NCBI GenBank assembly: GCA_946965045.2
Contig: OX337236.1
Coordinates: 3,472,001-3,536,000 of the forward strand
Direction of reading: 5' to 3'
Source of the DNA: Epithemia pelagica
Taxonomy: Eukaryota; Bacillariophyta; Bacillariophyceae; Surirellales; Surirellaceae
DNA length: 64,000 nucleotides
Of this stretch, positions 48,725 through 60,557 are shown in pieces. The position numbers and the translations under genes are program-made. Position 1 is the first letter of the stretch. Each line of letters begins with the position of its first letter. A model generated the notes under the pieces. It did not search any database. It was not told the DNA's origin and saw only the letters and a program-made list of their open reading frames with translations.

Positions 48725-49918
48725 ATGACCACCACGCTGAAAGAACAAGCATGGCAGTCGGGGCTTGTCCTTATGGACGAGATAGCGCAATGGAATGAAA
48801 ACGATTGGCCTTCTCTTGAGGGTGGATGGCGAGATTATCATACATCGGTCGTACTTGATCATCCGGGGAAGACGGTCGTCGTGTTGGGAGGATATCAACA
48901 AGGCCAAGGCGGTGTCAATTCCGTTCTGTTATTGAATCTGTCAGACCCAGACAGGCACTGGCGAGAAGGGCCGCCCATGAACAAGAGATGTTATGGACAT
49001 GCCGCTGTTGTGTGCAACGGAGTCGCCTACGTAATGGGAGGATACAATGGAAATGGAGAAGCTTTGGATTGTATTGAACGAATCGATGCCAATGATTTGC
49101 TTCGATCATCCTTTACAACCACCACCACACAGCATAGTTATTGGACAACATTGACATGTCGATTATCAACGGGACGAGTGGGATGTTGTGCTGTTGCCGT
49201 GCACAACCGATACATCGTTGTAATGGGTGGCTACAGCAATCGTTATTGGTCGTCGGTGGATATTGTTGATACCAGGAACCACACTGTCTCTGTGGGACCA
49301 TCCATGAATGTTCCTCGATTTTGTTGTGCCAGTGCGGTCATTGGACACCGCATCTTTGTCGTTGGAGGTCATAACGATAATGGCCATCTTGACTCGGTGG
49401 AGTATTTGGACCATGCAACACCCCTTGACAGTGATGAGACAAAAAAGGAGACTGGCTCGACATTCCTTTCTTTCTCGTCCACCTGGATCACTCATCCTGA
49501 TTTGGTGCTTTCCAACCCTAGAGATTCTTGTGCAATGGTTGCCGTGGGATCTTGTCTGGTGGTGGCGGGTGGACAAGGCCATTCAACCGTGGAAGTCTTG
49601 GATACGCGCCGCAACCGCGTTTGGAATCTCCCACCATTGGATAATCACCGCGACGACTGCAGTACGGTGACTGTTGCCAATCAAGTTGCCGTGATAAGTG
49701 GCTGGGGAAGTCGTACCTGTGCGACATTACCACTACTGGACAAGCATACGTGGTGTTTTCGACGACTCTATGAGCAGCAGATCGACAGATGGTGTCTATT
49801 TCGGGAAGGAAGGAATATCCAACATGCTGATAATTCGCCTTTCCCCACCTGGACATCAGATCGTAAACGAGCAAGGCCCCACACGCACCGTGGTGATATA
49901 TGGAAGGATGGAACTTGA
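48725..49918 (+). CDS. Kelch-propeller protein K11, 397 aa
   Basis: The upstream-open frame (to 48470) is ignored; the family start MTTTLKEQAWQSGLVLMDEI is at 48725. The Asp/Asn loop before blade 1 is almost absent (DHPGKTVVV), the shortest version in the array, so that loop varies by more than ten residues between copies. The six blades are complete. The 3' 418 bp parallel K7. The SMNVPRFCCASAVIG segment is shared only with K12. The tail is DRKRARPHTHRGDIWKDGT. Confidence 0.9.
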   Translation: MTTTLKEQAWQSGLVLMDEIAQWNENDWPSLEGGWRDYHTSVVLDHPGKTVVVLGGYQQGQGGVNSVLLLNLSDPDRHWREGPPMNKRCYGHAAVVCNGVAYVMGGYNGNGEALDCIERIDANDLLRSSFTTTTTQHSYWTTLTCRLSTGRVGCCAVAVHNRYIVVMGGYSNRYWSSVDIVDTRNHTVSVGPSMNVPRFCCASAVIGHRIFVVGGHNDNGHLDSVEYLDHATPLDSDETKKETGSTFLSFSSTWITHPDLVLSNPRDSCAMVAVGSCLVVAGGQGHSTVEVLDTRRNRVWNLPPLDNHRDDCSTVTVANQVAVISGWGSRTCATLPLLDKHTWCFRRLYEQQIDRWCLFREGRNIQHADNSPFPTWTSDRKRARPHTHRGDIWKDGT

Positions 49919-50744
49919 AATTTGCAACACATTGCATATATGTGCTATTAACATTAGCGGAACTAAAACATTATCATTTTATTCTCAAACAGTTGTTGTA
50001 TTGTTTTCTTCATGGCATTGCGAACTTTAGAGATATCATGTACACCCTTGTACTAGTAGAAAACGAAAGTTACACCATCCGGCATGACACCGCAAACAGG
50101 AGTGGAGCAAGGCCTTGGGTAAAGATGCCCATGGTACCATGCCTCTCTGAAGTTAACTAGGTCGACTTATCATGCTGTGGAAAATTATGGTTGCGTGCCT
50201 GCAACACTTGGCGCAGCGACTCGTTTGGACGGTCGACCATGCGTTCAATTGTGGAGTCCGGGCTTTCTATGGCTAACGCCTACGTGAGAGGACAGTACCC
50301 CGTCTCTCGATGCTTGTGGTTTCGGGTGAGAGAACCCTTTGGAATTTTTGCCACCGAAGTGTTCGATATTTCCTCCACTACAGCAACTAGTCTTTGTGAA
50401 GTCTTTATGATGAGGTCAGCAATTTGCTTGCGTCGATCCAGCAATCAGTCTCTCCGTAGTGGCTCGTTGACAGCCCATGGGTATCGGTCCATTGGTATCA
50501 ACAAGAACAATCTCAATGCCAGTTCCGCCGAAACCTTGTTGCACGACTACAGCACTGTCAAACAGCACTGTTGGACATCAACCACTACAATCTCTGTGCC
50601 TCGTACAGCACCAACAAAACCACGACCCTCGCCGATCATGTCTTGGCTGTCGTCCAACAGCAGTGTTGGACCTCGATGACTACCACAGTTGAGTCTCGTA
50701 CCGAACTCAGCAGTACCAACAACAAAACCACGACGCCGATCATG

Positions 50745-50900
50745 TCTTGGCTGTAGTCTACTAGAGCTTGTTGTTGTTGTTTTGTTCTTCTTCTTCGTTG
50801 GATTCTGGTTGGTGTTGCTGCCTTGTCGTTCCACACCAACACCCAGCTTGAATCTTTGTATGTATGAGACTTGAAGGGCCTTTCCCATGATCAATTCTTC
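50745..50900 (-). pseudogene. LRR-family gene, 3' tail remnant
   Basis: It carries the same CTTGGCTGTAGTC, GTT run and CCTTTCCCATGATC landmarks as at 1180-1345, and is its duplicate. Confidence 0.4.
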
Positions 50901-52279
50901 ACTACTCCAATCGGACGCGTCGGGAGGGAGTTGAATAGCGTTCCATACTTCAATCCAAAGTACTACGCTGGTCGTCATCGGTGTAACTATCCTCTTGGTC
51001 CGACTTTGAGCATTCGTCGCAACCATGATGTTTCCATTCATAGCTGTCGTCATATCCACTAGCCATGGTTTGGCACAGGGGAATGCTCCTCCTCTCTTTT
51101 GTCTTCCACATTTGTATGTACCTCCAATGGGGCGACTTTGTTCTCGATTCAGGTCTTCATGGTGTCATGTCGAGAAAGGGTCCACATATCATTGGCGACC
51201 AGACCATGCGGTGCCACAACATAAAGAGATTTGATCAATACGGGAGGAGGATTTTCGTTCCGAGAAAGACATAAGCATACCATCGTCATCGTGCTCTTCT
51301 TCTTCTTCTTGTTGTTGTTGTTGTTGTTGTTGTTTGTTACACCAGACCTCCTGTTGCGAATCGAAAACCAAGGTGCGAATTCTAGCTTGTTGCGATCACA
51401 GTTGTCGTTGAGTATGGTGTTCTTCTTTCGTCCAGTGTTTTATTCATCTTGTTAGAGTCTTCTTCCACGGGAGACATGAGAGCGAGTCACAGCAGAAAAC
51501 GCTGCCAGAGGGCGCAACAGGTCAATCTCCGAAACCAAAGACGGCGACGACGACGACGGCGGCAGACACATTGTTGTGCTCATGGTATCTTTTTTCGTTC
51601 GTTTCAATGGATATTCCCCCAAACTGTGATGTGGAGTCCCCCTCCCCCAAAATCTGGAGTCCCTTCCAGATCTTGGTCGCGGAATGAGGACAGGAATGGC
51701 TCGCAGGCGCGCCGACCAAGACGAACCCTGTCACTCTATCTCACAGGCGCGCCGACCGAGACGAGCAGTTCCACTCTTTCCTCTATTCGAAAAAGGAGAG
51801 GACAATTGACAATTGCTCTCGTCGCCAAGACGACCACTCTACAATAGAACCTACTGCCACACTCCATGGGAAACCATGGAATCGTTCGTTACGAGCAATT
51901 TATGAGACTTTGCCAGTGACGAGGCATGTACGTCTCTTCTTCCTTTTCTTGGTGAAAGACTACGAAGATTGTCGCAAGGAAAAAGACCAACCATATAAAG
52001 GCGCTTCGAATGAAATGGAACAAGGGAGAACAACAACGACCATTCCACAAAAGCGGTAGCACCGAGGATGCAGAAGCGTTGACGATGCGTCATTCCTCAT
52101 CCACAAAACTCCCTCTGCAAGCTTGTCTGCCTCCCCAAGACCCCACATTGATGCTGGTGGTGTACAATCGTTGTTGGTGAGACTCTCTCGATCAACCAAG
52201 TGACCCCTCCAGTTTGTCATCTTCGCAACAAAATCCTAACGCTACATGAGCAACAAGAAAAGAAACCGAGCGATCCACC

Positions 52280-52534
52280 ATGGACCAATGCAAACAGGGT
52301 GATATCGAGTACTCTTCTGATTTACCGCATTCATCCTCAAAAAGATCAGCAATGATTGGTACATGGGATCTCGTGTTTCGTGTAAACAACATCACCATCC
52401 CATGGGTCCCTCTGGAAGAAGAGTCGTTGTGGTTATCGAAAGCAGAGGCTCGACAAGTAAGATTGCAAAGAGATCCTCTAGTCACGAGCGCCCACGAAGA
52501 ACGAAGAATCTATGGATGCAAAACACATGGATAG
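52280..52534 (+). CDS. Small hypothetical ORF, 84 aa
   Basis: ATG 52280 lies in a good initiation context (ATCCACCATGG). The protein begins MDQCKQGDIEYSSDLPHSSS and contains the string LWLSKAEARQVRLQRDPLV. The duplicate at 2561 has the same first 45 codons, then a TAA. Leader DNA of K5 and K11 keeps a similar string (RDPLVMRAHEEP). No domain is recognised. It may be a relic of an older gene upstream of the kelch leader. Confidence 0.3.
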   Translation: MDQCKQGDIEYSSDLPHSSSKRSAMIGTWDLVFRVNNITIPWVPLEEESLWLSKAEARQVRLQRDPLVTSAHEERRIYGCKTHG

Positions 52535-52736
52535 AGAGAAATAGATCGGAGCCATATACATACCAGTGGTTCTGTGTCGTTAATTTCGGTATCCAAAAAC
52601 TTCTCCGAAAAGAATGCGTGATCTGTGACAAGAACAGTCACGATATTTCTCTATCCATCGATTTCGGCAAGTCAGTCGTGCTTCCAGTCCGCACCTATCA
52701 GAATCACAGGAGCAAAGCAAAACCTGTCCCGATCCT

Positions 52737-52743
52737 CATAAAT
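52737..52743 (+). promoter_or_regulatory. CATAAAT box of an orphan kelch leader
   Basis: The first-type kelch leader is present from about 52640 (CAAGTCAGTCGTGCTTCCAG, CATAAAT, TCTGCAGTTAATATTTTGGA), with the usual spacing to an ATG at 52770. No kelch gene follows. Confidence 0.45.
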
Positions 52744-52769
52744 TCTGCAGTTAATATTTTGGAACAACC

Positions 52770-52940
52770 ATGAATGACTCGAATTTGGAACTAAACACCT
52801 CTCACTGGGAATACAACGCTCAGTACGAATGTCAAGGACAGAGCGGAACGGTGTGGGCAGGAGACGACCATTTTGTGGATCAGTCATGGCTGCTAGGCGA
52901 CGGCAAACAGAGTGGTGAGACCCAAAGGTTGGACGAGTAA
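52770..52940 (+). other. 56-codon ORF behind an orphan kelch leader
   Basis: The ATG stands where a kelch gene should start (26 nt after CATAAAT), but the encoded peptide begins MNDSNLELNTSHWEYNAQYE and has no kelch similarity. It ends at TAA 52938. The kelch body has been deleted or replaced, leaving the leader joined to unrelated DNA. Whether it is expressed is unknown. Confidence 0.35.
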
Positions 52941-53614
52941 GACTTGTTTCCAAGAGAGACTGCGCGGATTCGGACCAAGGCTTGGTGTAATCGTGAAGCT
53001 GAAAGCACACTTGAGTCACGTTGGCTGAAGAGATGCATTCTGGTTGCCGTCGTTGCATAGACAAGGAGATTGCTTAGATCTTGTCGGGTGCTGTCAAACT
53101 ATGGACCAAGCTCCAGGCCAATAAACACCAGAGAATCGATCGAGCCACGCTCAAACTGCAATGTTGCCGCCGCTGCAGCTGCTACCAGGCTTGGATTCAC
53201 AGTCGATATCCATGTTCGCGATCGGTGTTTCATGTCACAGAACACACTGGCATTGGACAAGGCCACTCTGTGATTGTCTTGTTCCTGTTCTTGCCGTTGT
53301 ACTACCACCTCTGTTTCAGAAATTGCGGAACTGGATGTTTTTGGAATAGACCCACAGGAATGCAACTCCCGAATCTGTCAGTCACATCCTGCAATTTCCA
53401 ACGGCCTCTTTTGTTGCAACGGTGTATTTTCGTCATTAGTGGTTTGACACCGGCAATTTGACATATCCTGACACACAAAACTCTTGTACGTTCTCGACGC
53501 CAGGTGCATCGAAGCGACGACTCCTCTGGTTCACCTTTTGCTTCTTGAACTCTTGTGGTTTTCAATCGAGATGACAACATCACCCATTGACAAATGTAGC
53601 ACCGGTCCTGACAC
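52941..53614. other. Spacer with coding-like scraps on both strands
   Basis: An Ala-rich stretch (AAAAAA within 53070-53273 on +, and 53099-53365 on -) and several short ORFs overlap. From 53460 the DNA is the duplicate of 41250 onwards. No gene can be supported. Confidence 0.3.
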
Positions 53615-53753
53615 CCACCATTGGCGAACGGAGGCCCTTGAGCCCGTGCGATATGCGTCTGCCACAATCATTGGACGACATGCGCGAGCATTACTGACAA
53701 CCGGCGAAGACGGCACGACACGGATTTGGCTCTCCCATAAAGATGATGATTGA
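53615..53753 (+). pseudogene. WD40-like remnant, copy 2
   Basis: It shows the same frame as 41400-41535: EALEPVRYASATIIGRHAR, then ALLTTGEDGTTRIWLS. It is only one repeat long, with closed frames around it. The downstream string DQPLRSNHSHVTFSKAVQRR also recurs in the first copy. Confidence 0.3.
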
Positions 53754-54381
53754 TGGAGTCGGTATCAATAATGACATAAGGGACCAACCTTTGCGGTCCA
53801 ACCACAGCCACGTGACATTCTCGAAAGCGGTCCAAAGAAGACGAATGCAGGCATCTGCTGTTAATGCAACACGGGAAGCGCGTCACAATGGGTTCCTTCT
53901 GGTCCATCATGTCGTGGCCTTGCTTCCTTCACAATATGCCCGATGCATTCAAATCATTGGATCAAGAGTCAAGAGAGGACCACTCTCTCTGTTGTTGCTG
54001 TCGTTGTGAACAGACTGTATAGGACCAAGGAAAGAATGGTGTTCCACGAATGGCGTGGGACGAGATGACTTGGAAATTAGGGATTGTCGATCTGTGGATG
54101 TTGAATTACCAATCTGTGGACCAATGTATCATTCAAAAGGACCTCTTCATCACTATATTTGGGATCTCTCGCTCTCCCTTGTTTTGTGTCGTATCATATT
54201 AATGCAGCACAAAAGATACTTTTGGGGGCTTGTCATGAAATCTATGTGCGATTGATTGCCCTTCACCATCGTACGCAGGACAGGCACAACTTTCCTCCTC
54301 TCTCTCTCCTCTACACGCAACAAAGCTCGCTGTCATTTCTCTTCGACGTTGTAACAGACGTCGTTGTAAAGCGCCGTGACC

Positions 54382-55416
54382 ATGACAACGACACTGCAAA
54401 AGCAAGCATGGCTGTCGGGCCTTGTCCTGTTAGACGATGAGACACCTGAATGGAATTTCGAGGACTGGCCTCCTCTTGAGCGTGGATGGCGCTGGCATCA
54501 TGCTACGGTCATAATTGATCATCCCGATAACAACAAGGAACAAACGGTCGTCGTGTTGGGAGGTTACAGACAAGCCCCAGGTGCCACGGGTTCCGTTCTT
54601 GTATTGAATCTATCGGACCCAGACAAGCAGTGGCGAGAAGGACCATCCATGGACAAGACACGTGGTGGACATGCCGCTGCTTTGTGCAATGGCGGCGTTT
54701 ACGTAATGGGCGGATTCAATCGAGTTTGGGTGGATTCTATTGAACGAATCGATGCCAATGATTTGCTTCGATCATCTTTGACAACCACCACCACGCATGA
54801 GAGCAGTTGGACGGCATTGACATGTCGATTATCAACGGGCCGAGATGGATGTTGTGCTGTTGCGGTGCATGATCGATACATTGTTGTAATGGGTGGCTAC
54901 AGCGATCGTCATTTGTCGTCGGTGGATATTATAGATACAAACAACCACACTGTCACTGCGGGACCATCCATGAATGTTCCTCGATTTTGTTGTGCCAGTG
55001 CGGTCATTGGTCACCGCATCTTTGTCGTTGGAGGTCATAACGATGAGCATGGCTGTCTTTACACGGTGGAGTATTTGGACTATGCAACACCCTGTGACAA
55101 TGATGAGACAAAAAAGGAGACTGGCTCGACATTCCTTTCTTTCTCGTCCACCTGGATCACTCATTCGGAGTTGAGGCTTTCCAATTCACGAGGTTCTTGT
55201 GCAATGGTTGCCGTGGGATCTTGTCTAGTGGTGGCGGGAGGAGGATGGGGCAATTCAACCGTGGAAGTGTTGGATACGAACCGCAACCGCGTTTGGAATC
55301 TCCCATCACTCGGAAATGACCGCTTTGACTGCACTATGGTGGCTGTTGCCAATCAAGTTGCCGTGATTGGTGGATGGGAGAATCCTTCCTGTTCAACATT
55401 ACCACTCCTGGATTGA
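54382..55416 (+). pseudogene. Kelch-propeller gene K12, cut in blade 6, 344 aa
   Basis: The start is ATG 54382 (MTTTLQKQAWLSGLVL). Blades 1-5 and most of blade 6 are intact. The frame stops at TGA directly after LPLLD, where paralogues have AGA or AGG (DRNSWCF). The lost block NSWCFRRLCEQQ is still readable downstream, with a second stop (TGA for TCA) near 55530. Loss of the closing strand probably harms the propeller. Its leader is the second type, and the blade-4 segment is shared with K6. Because the first 330 residues are clean, the change is recent. Confidence 0.82.
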
Positions 55417-57300
55417 AATTCGTGGTGTTTTCGCCGTCTCTGTGAGCAGCAATCGAACGGATGGTATCATTCTCTTGAAGGTGTGGGTATCCGAGATGCT
55501 GATATCTCACACTTCTTCACATCGACATGAGCTCGTAAACGCGCAAGGTCCAATACTCAAAGTGGTGATGAAGGGACGGATGAAGCCTAGACGTTTATTT
55601 CTCGAGTGGTTGACTTCTTTTCTACATTCGATTGCAATCCTAGAACCTAGTAAGTGGTTACTCAAAAGTAGAAAGAACATGTTGCAAGATAGAAGGTGCT
55701 TGCTTGTTGTCAAAGACGTGGAAGGAACGACCAAATTTTGTGTCTCTACAAGTGGTAGTGCGACCACTGTGGTTGTGAGACCGTAAGACAAGAATCTAGG
55801 GCTTTGTGGTGGCATCTTGACACTTTGTAGGACACAGAGACATTGTCCATGGATCGGTAGCTAATGGTAGGGACACTCACACTCCAGGAAGGGAGAGTTG
55901 CGCATCGATGTCGTAGTCAAGGGCAATCCGGTTTGTTCACGCCATTTTGTGTTCATTACGATGGAATAGTGCAGAGTAGTTTTCCTGTTGGTGACAGGGC
56001 AAATCCATATATGTTTCATGACATGGTGGTTGCCGTGACTGTCAAGGGTGTTCCATCTTGTCGTTTCTTGGCATGGGATGCTGTTGCTACGACACAATTT
56101 TGCCGTGGACCACGACCATTGCCGGATCATTTGTTACCATCTAAACAATACTTGAACAGCGCCGAGGGAGACTCTCCGTAGTAATCGGTTGCGGTATTGG
56201 TGGACTTCTTGTCTGGATTGAGTAAAGAAGTATGTGTAGTCCTTGCGTTCCTTGTTGCATCGGCATCGTACTCGTCTGTATATGCACCTGGATGATGTTC
56301 TTGCTGTTCTGCTTCTGATTAGGTGCTGGTGTAAACAACGACTCCATGGTGTGGTTGTGGTATTATATAGTAGAGGAATCCGCATTGGCCTTGCATGATT
56401 CCTCGCTTCGTTCGTTGGATTGTGATAAGTCTGGAAAACCCCAAACTTGCAACACTCTGGTTCTTGTGGTGGTAGCTGGAGTTTGTGCTTGTGGTGGTCA
56501 TTGTCGCTGTTGACTTGTGTTGTTGATGAGATGGGTCGTGGTTGGTTCCTCCTTCTTGGAGCCACAAATCACTCGACGAATTTGAAGTATTGGTGATCAT
56601 GATGCTACTGTGTCATTTGTTTCGGTTGGTAGTTCTGTGGTGCTTTTCGTTTCCCCTTGTTCCAAAAAATGAACAGGTCGTGATAGTCGTCAGTTGGTCC
56701 GCCTGTTGGCAATGCATCGATGGAAACCATTCATTCGTTGCTATTGGCAATTACGCGAAGGAGGACAAAACCTGGATGCCTGCTGCGCATGCGACAATTG
56801 TTGTTGTTGCTGTTGTTTGGGTCCTGTTGGTAGATCGGGAATCCTGATTTTTCTCTTCTTGTCGTGCTCTTCAACGAACGTGCAGGGCGGTAGTTCTTGT
56901 TGATGTTTGGGTGTAACTGGTTGTAGTTGTTTTTGTGTTGTCGGCATCATCGTAGTACAATAGAATGACTGTGTTGTTGAACATTTGCTCCTTTCCGCCA
57001 CGATTTATGATTTTCGACATCTGTTGGTCGTGCTCCTTGTGTGGCTTGGTTCATGGTCTCGTGGTCGATGAATCCGACAAAGGACAAAACGGGTGGATCG
57101 AAAGGTCCGATCATGAGAGGAGCAGTAAAAGGACGAAAAGCACGACAAGCCAAAACCTTGTGGACCCCATAGTCCGCTTCTCTGATGCTTCTTTTTGGAA
57201 ATCGAGCATGGTTGGTTGCTGATTCTATACATTCCTCTTCGTCTTGTGAAGAAGGAATCATCGTTGATCGAGCAAAGATGGAATGGAACCGTCCTTGACA
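55417..57300. repeat. Spacer after K12, duplicate of 27.2-28.6 kb
   Basis: The class B flank is followed by the repeat described for the K5-K6 spacer. The - strand pieces include poly-Q with DKKRKIRIPDLPTGPK (56741-57001) and TNHARFPKRSIREADYGVHK (56947-57459). Frames are longer here than in the other copies, yet still broken. Confidence 0.45.
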
Positions 57301-59290
57301 ATCAAGGGGAAGGAAGCTCCACATGAGACTAGGGCGGAGTCGTGATTGCCATTGTGGTGATTTCGAGCAAGACACATGGCTCCAGAAATGGTTGTTGCTT
57401 TTGGAAAATTGGGCAAAGACTGGTGGTAGTTGGTGCTGTTGATGTTGCTGCAGACTCACACCGCTTGTGTTTTTTTGTCGTTTCTGGCGTCGTCAGTCGG
57501 TTGGTGACGTCGTCCTTCTCGTTGTCTAGTAAAAAAGGTTTTCTTACTTGACGTCCCGACTGAAATGCGGTAGCACAATCCTCATGCTGGGCGTTGTGCC
57601 ACGACGATACCGCTCTTCTGTTTGTTGTTGCATCAAGGATTTCTTATCGTCACAACCAAATGTTTTCCATGCACAATAAGATGTCATGTTTCGACTCGGG
57701 ACCTGGATGTTGTTCTTGGTGATGGAACCATGCATTGATACGGATTCCGAATCACAACGACAAGAAAATCAAAAAGAAGCGTGACACTGTGGTAATGTGA
57801 ATGGCCCCTGTGACTTGGACCAACTACTTGGTCAACAACCGTCTGGACGACACGACGGACCAAAACAACCACACGACAGAGAGATGAAAAGGAGGAGGAT
57901 TTTTCCTAGCCCATGTGGTGGTCCTTTTGTTTGTTTCCACTAGAATTGGGCATGATTGATGTTGGAGCCGGTGGGGACTGTTTGGACGTTGGGCCTGACA
58001 GTTTTTACCATGGATTTTGAGCGCATGGCACCCATGCAACTCATGGCATGCTTCACGCTCGTGTGTTGGAATTGGTGGCGTCCTTTTGCCATTTTGACTT
58101 TGCGCTGTCGTCCCCGCTCTCGCAATGGAAGTCACCTTGAATATACCCACACGTGTTTGAAGCCTTGACCATAGTGGGAAACCATTTCCCATTTGCATTG
58201 AGACGCAATGCCTCGTTCAGTCCGGGTCCCCAAAGTTGCATCCGATCCATGTCTTCTTGACACTCGAGGCTTTCATCAAGGCTAGAGAACTGCACCACTC
58301 CCAGAGCTCGAATTCGGTTTGAAGAAAATATTATGATGATCATGCGCCGCCTTGTCCATCTTTCTTGTTGTTGGATCTATGAATTCGAATCTTTTTGGCC
58401 CAAAGATATCCTGTGGCTGTGGTTGTGTCATGCATTATTTGTGCGACCCACTCTTGCCCAAGATTGCGTACCTATAAGACAAACACTCCCCTGCGCAGGG
58501 ACATGTGTCCCTCGTGTCCCTGGGCAAAAACTTTTCTTCGCAAAGGTTAAAGGGCGTCTGCCCAAACAGGAATGTGGTGAGTGTTAGGTTTTAGAGGCTG
58601 TACCAAAGCCTCAGCAGACAGAGAGCAAAGAGGACAATCAGGAGTCACCAACTACGTAGCCAGTTCCCCACGGGTCAAGGAAAAGGCCAACAACTACTAG
58701 GAGAGTAGGTAGGACACAAAGAGAAATGATGAATGGTGAGATTTTAGATTGTGAGCTTTATTCTAGATTTGTATGTCTTTCCCCATGGCTGTCTTTGCTG
58801 CCACATAAGGTTATTATCCCCAGTACTGGGTACAGAGATCCTACGTGCATTTCTTCCCAAATGTACTAAGGCTACGAGGATCTACTGGGTCATATCTCTA
58901 ATGTACCGTGGCTACGTATCCTGTACGTATCCTTGGATGATTGTCCATTTCCCAATGACCACAGGTTCTCACATGTCTCTTTGATTCTCACATGTAAGCC
59001 AATGTTGGTAGTCCCGTCATGGTCAATGGCGCCAATCTCGTCTTCTATAGCATACCTAGAGAACTAGTTATGATAGTTCGAGTCTTGTCTACGGTGTGTT
59101 AAGTGAATCAACCACAAGAAGGTGTACTCCTTATCGAGACGACTCGATCGGATAACTATAACTTGTGCGATTTCTGATGGCTCAAATGCTTCAAGGCGTA
59201 CGAGTTCCGAAAATTTGGATCGTGTTGTTAATGTTCCACATCAGTCCGCAGCCATCAGCATCTCAAAACTGCCTTTCGATGATATCTCTT
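57301..59290. other. Unique 2-kb stretch upstream of K13
   Basis: It is not matched elsewhere in the window. A - strand ORF at 58053-58343 (MIIIIFSSNRIRALGVVQFS..., with DSAKSKWQKDATNSNTRA) and a + strand ORF at 58333-58587 are unsupported single frames. GGGACATGTGTCCC at about 58499 is a short inverted repeat. 58578-59100 (starting TGTTAGGTTTTAGAGGCTG) has LTR-like composition, but I could not find a matching end or target duplication. The usual kelch leader is mostly replaced, and only the last 100 bp are recognisable. Confidence 0.3.
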
Positions 59291-59297
59291 CATATAT
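59291..59297 (+). promoter_or_regulatory. CATATAT variant box of K13
   Basis: It sits at the CATAAAT position, 24 nt before the K13 ATG, and is followed by TCGTTGCAGTCATTG. Confidence 0.3.
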
Positions 59298-59321
59298 TCG
59301 TTGCAGTCATTGTGTGAAACC

Positions 59322-60557
59322 ATGCCCACGACGTTGAAAGAACAAGCATGGCAGTTGGGCCTAGTCCTTTTGGACGAGACACCTGAATGGAATTTCGAGG
59401 ACTGGCCTCCTCTTGTGGGTGGATGGCGAGAGCGTCATGCTTCGGTCGTACTTGATCATCCCGATACGGAGAACGACAACAACAACAAGAAACAAACGGT
59501 CGTCGTGTTGGGAGGATATCAACAAGGCCAAGGCGATGTCAATTCCGTTCTGCTATTGAATCTATCAGACCCAGACAAGCAATGGCAAGAAGGACCACCT
59601 ATGAACAAGAGTCGTCGTGGACATGCCGCTGTTGTGTGTAATGGAGCCATCTACGTGATTAGAGGATACAATGGAAACTCACGTCTGGATTGCATAGAAT
59701 GCATTGATGAAAACGACATACTACAATCATCCTTAACAACCACCACCACCCATGAGCCTCAATGGACGACATTGAACTGTCGATTATCAACGAAACGAGG
59801 AGGATGCTGTGCTGTCGCAGTTCTCAATCGATTCATTGTTTTAATGGGAGGACGCAACGGTAGGCAACACTTGTCGTCGGTGGACATTATGGATACCAGC
59901 AACCACATTGTCACTGCAGGACCATCCATGAATGTCCCTCGACAATTTTGTGCCAGTGCGGTCATTGGTCACCGCATCTTTGTCGTTGGAGGTCATAACT
60001 ATAATGGCCATTTTGACTCAGTTGAGTACGTGGACTATGCAACACCCTGTGACAATGATGAGACAAAAAAGAAGACTGGTTCAACATTCATTTCCTTATC
60101 GTCCACCTGGACCACTCATTCTGATTTAGTGCTTTCCAATGCACGAAGTTCTTGTGCAATGGTTGCCGTGGGATCTTGTCTGGTTGTTGCAGGAGGATGG
60201 GGCAATTCAACCGTGGAAGTCTTGGATACGAACCGCAACCGCGTGTGGAATCTTCCACCATTCGGAAATCACCGTGCTGGATGCAATATGGTGACTGTTG
60301 CCAATCAAGTTGCCGTTATAAGTGGCTTTGGCAATCCTTCCTGTGCAACATTTGGAATAATCGACAAGAATACGTGGTGTTTTCGTCGTCTCTGTGAACA
60401 GCAATCGAACGGATGGTATCATTCTCTTGAAGGTACGGGTATCCATGATACTGATATGTCACCCTTTTCTTCCTCGACATCCGGGTGTCTTTTGGGTGAA
60501 GGAATGAATATCCAACATGCTGATATTTCGAGCAAGGCCGGAGACATGCCGTGGTGA
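59322..60557 (+). CDS. Kelch-propeller protein K13, 411 aa
   Basis: The start at 59322 (MPTTLKEQAWQLGLVL) is favoured over 59301 by the family. Six blades are present with two blemishes: blade 2 reads VIRGY instead of VMGGY, and blade 6 reads ISGF. The C-terminus after GWYHSLEG diverges (SSTSGCLLGEGMNIQHADIS, then SKAGDMPW). This fuses pieces of two C-terminal types (the HSLEG type and the NIQHAD type of K7/K11) and lacks the KRAR patch. The core is otherwise intact. A functional protein is likely but not assured. Confidence 0.87.
   Translation: MPTTLKEQAWQLGLVLLDETPEWNFEDWPPLVGGWRERHASVVLDHPDTENDNNNKKQTVVVLGGYQQGQGDVNSVLLLNLSDPDKQWQEGPPMNKSRRGHAAVVCNGAIYVIRGYNGNSRLDCIECIDENDILQSSLTTTTTHEPQWTTLNCRLSTKRGGCCAVAVLNRFIVLMGGRNGRQHLSSVDIMDTSNHIVTAGPSMNVPRQFCASAVIGHRIFVVGGHNYNGHFDSVEYVDYATPCDNDETKKKTGSTFISLSSTWTTHSDLVLSNARSSCAMVAVGSCLVVAGGWGNSTVEVLDTNRNRVWNLPPFGNHRAGCNMVTVANQVAVISGFGNPSCATFGIIDKNTWCFRRLCEQQSNGWYHSLEGTGIHDTDMSPFSSSTSGCLLGEGMNIQHADISSKAGDMPW

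Larger units (their letters stand above)
49919..52640. repeat. Spacer after K11, segmental duplicate of 428-2935
   Basis: The class A flank is followed by the same order of blocks as after K1. Identity is very high at 50150-50500 and 51620-52490 and is broken by small deletions between. A CTT/GTT microsatellite lies at about 51296-51335. Confidence 0.6.

Noticed and set aside
51449-51847. 132-codon Arg-rich ORF in the duplicated spacer
   Set aside because: In the duplicate near 1.8-2.1 kb the first half is frameshifted; composition reflects CGA/CGG repeats.
53070-53273. Ala-rich ORF as a gene
   Set aside because: It is short, with comparable ORFs antisense to it, and no family match.
58578-59100. 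Solo LTR starting TGTTAGG
   Set aside because: I found no CA-ended match of suitable length and no target duplication.
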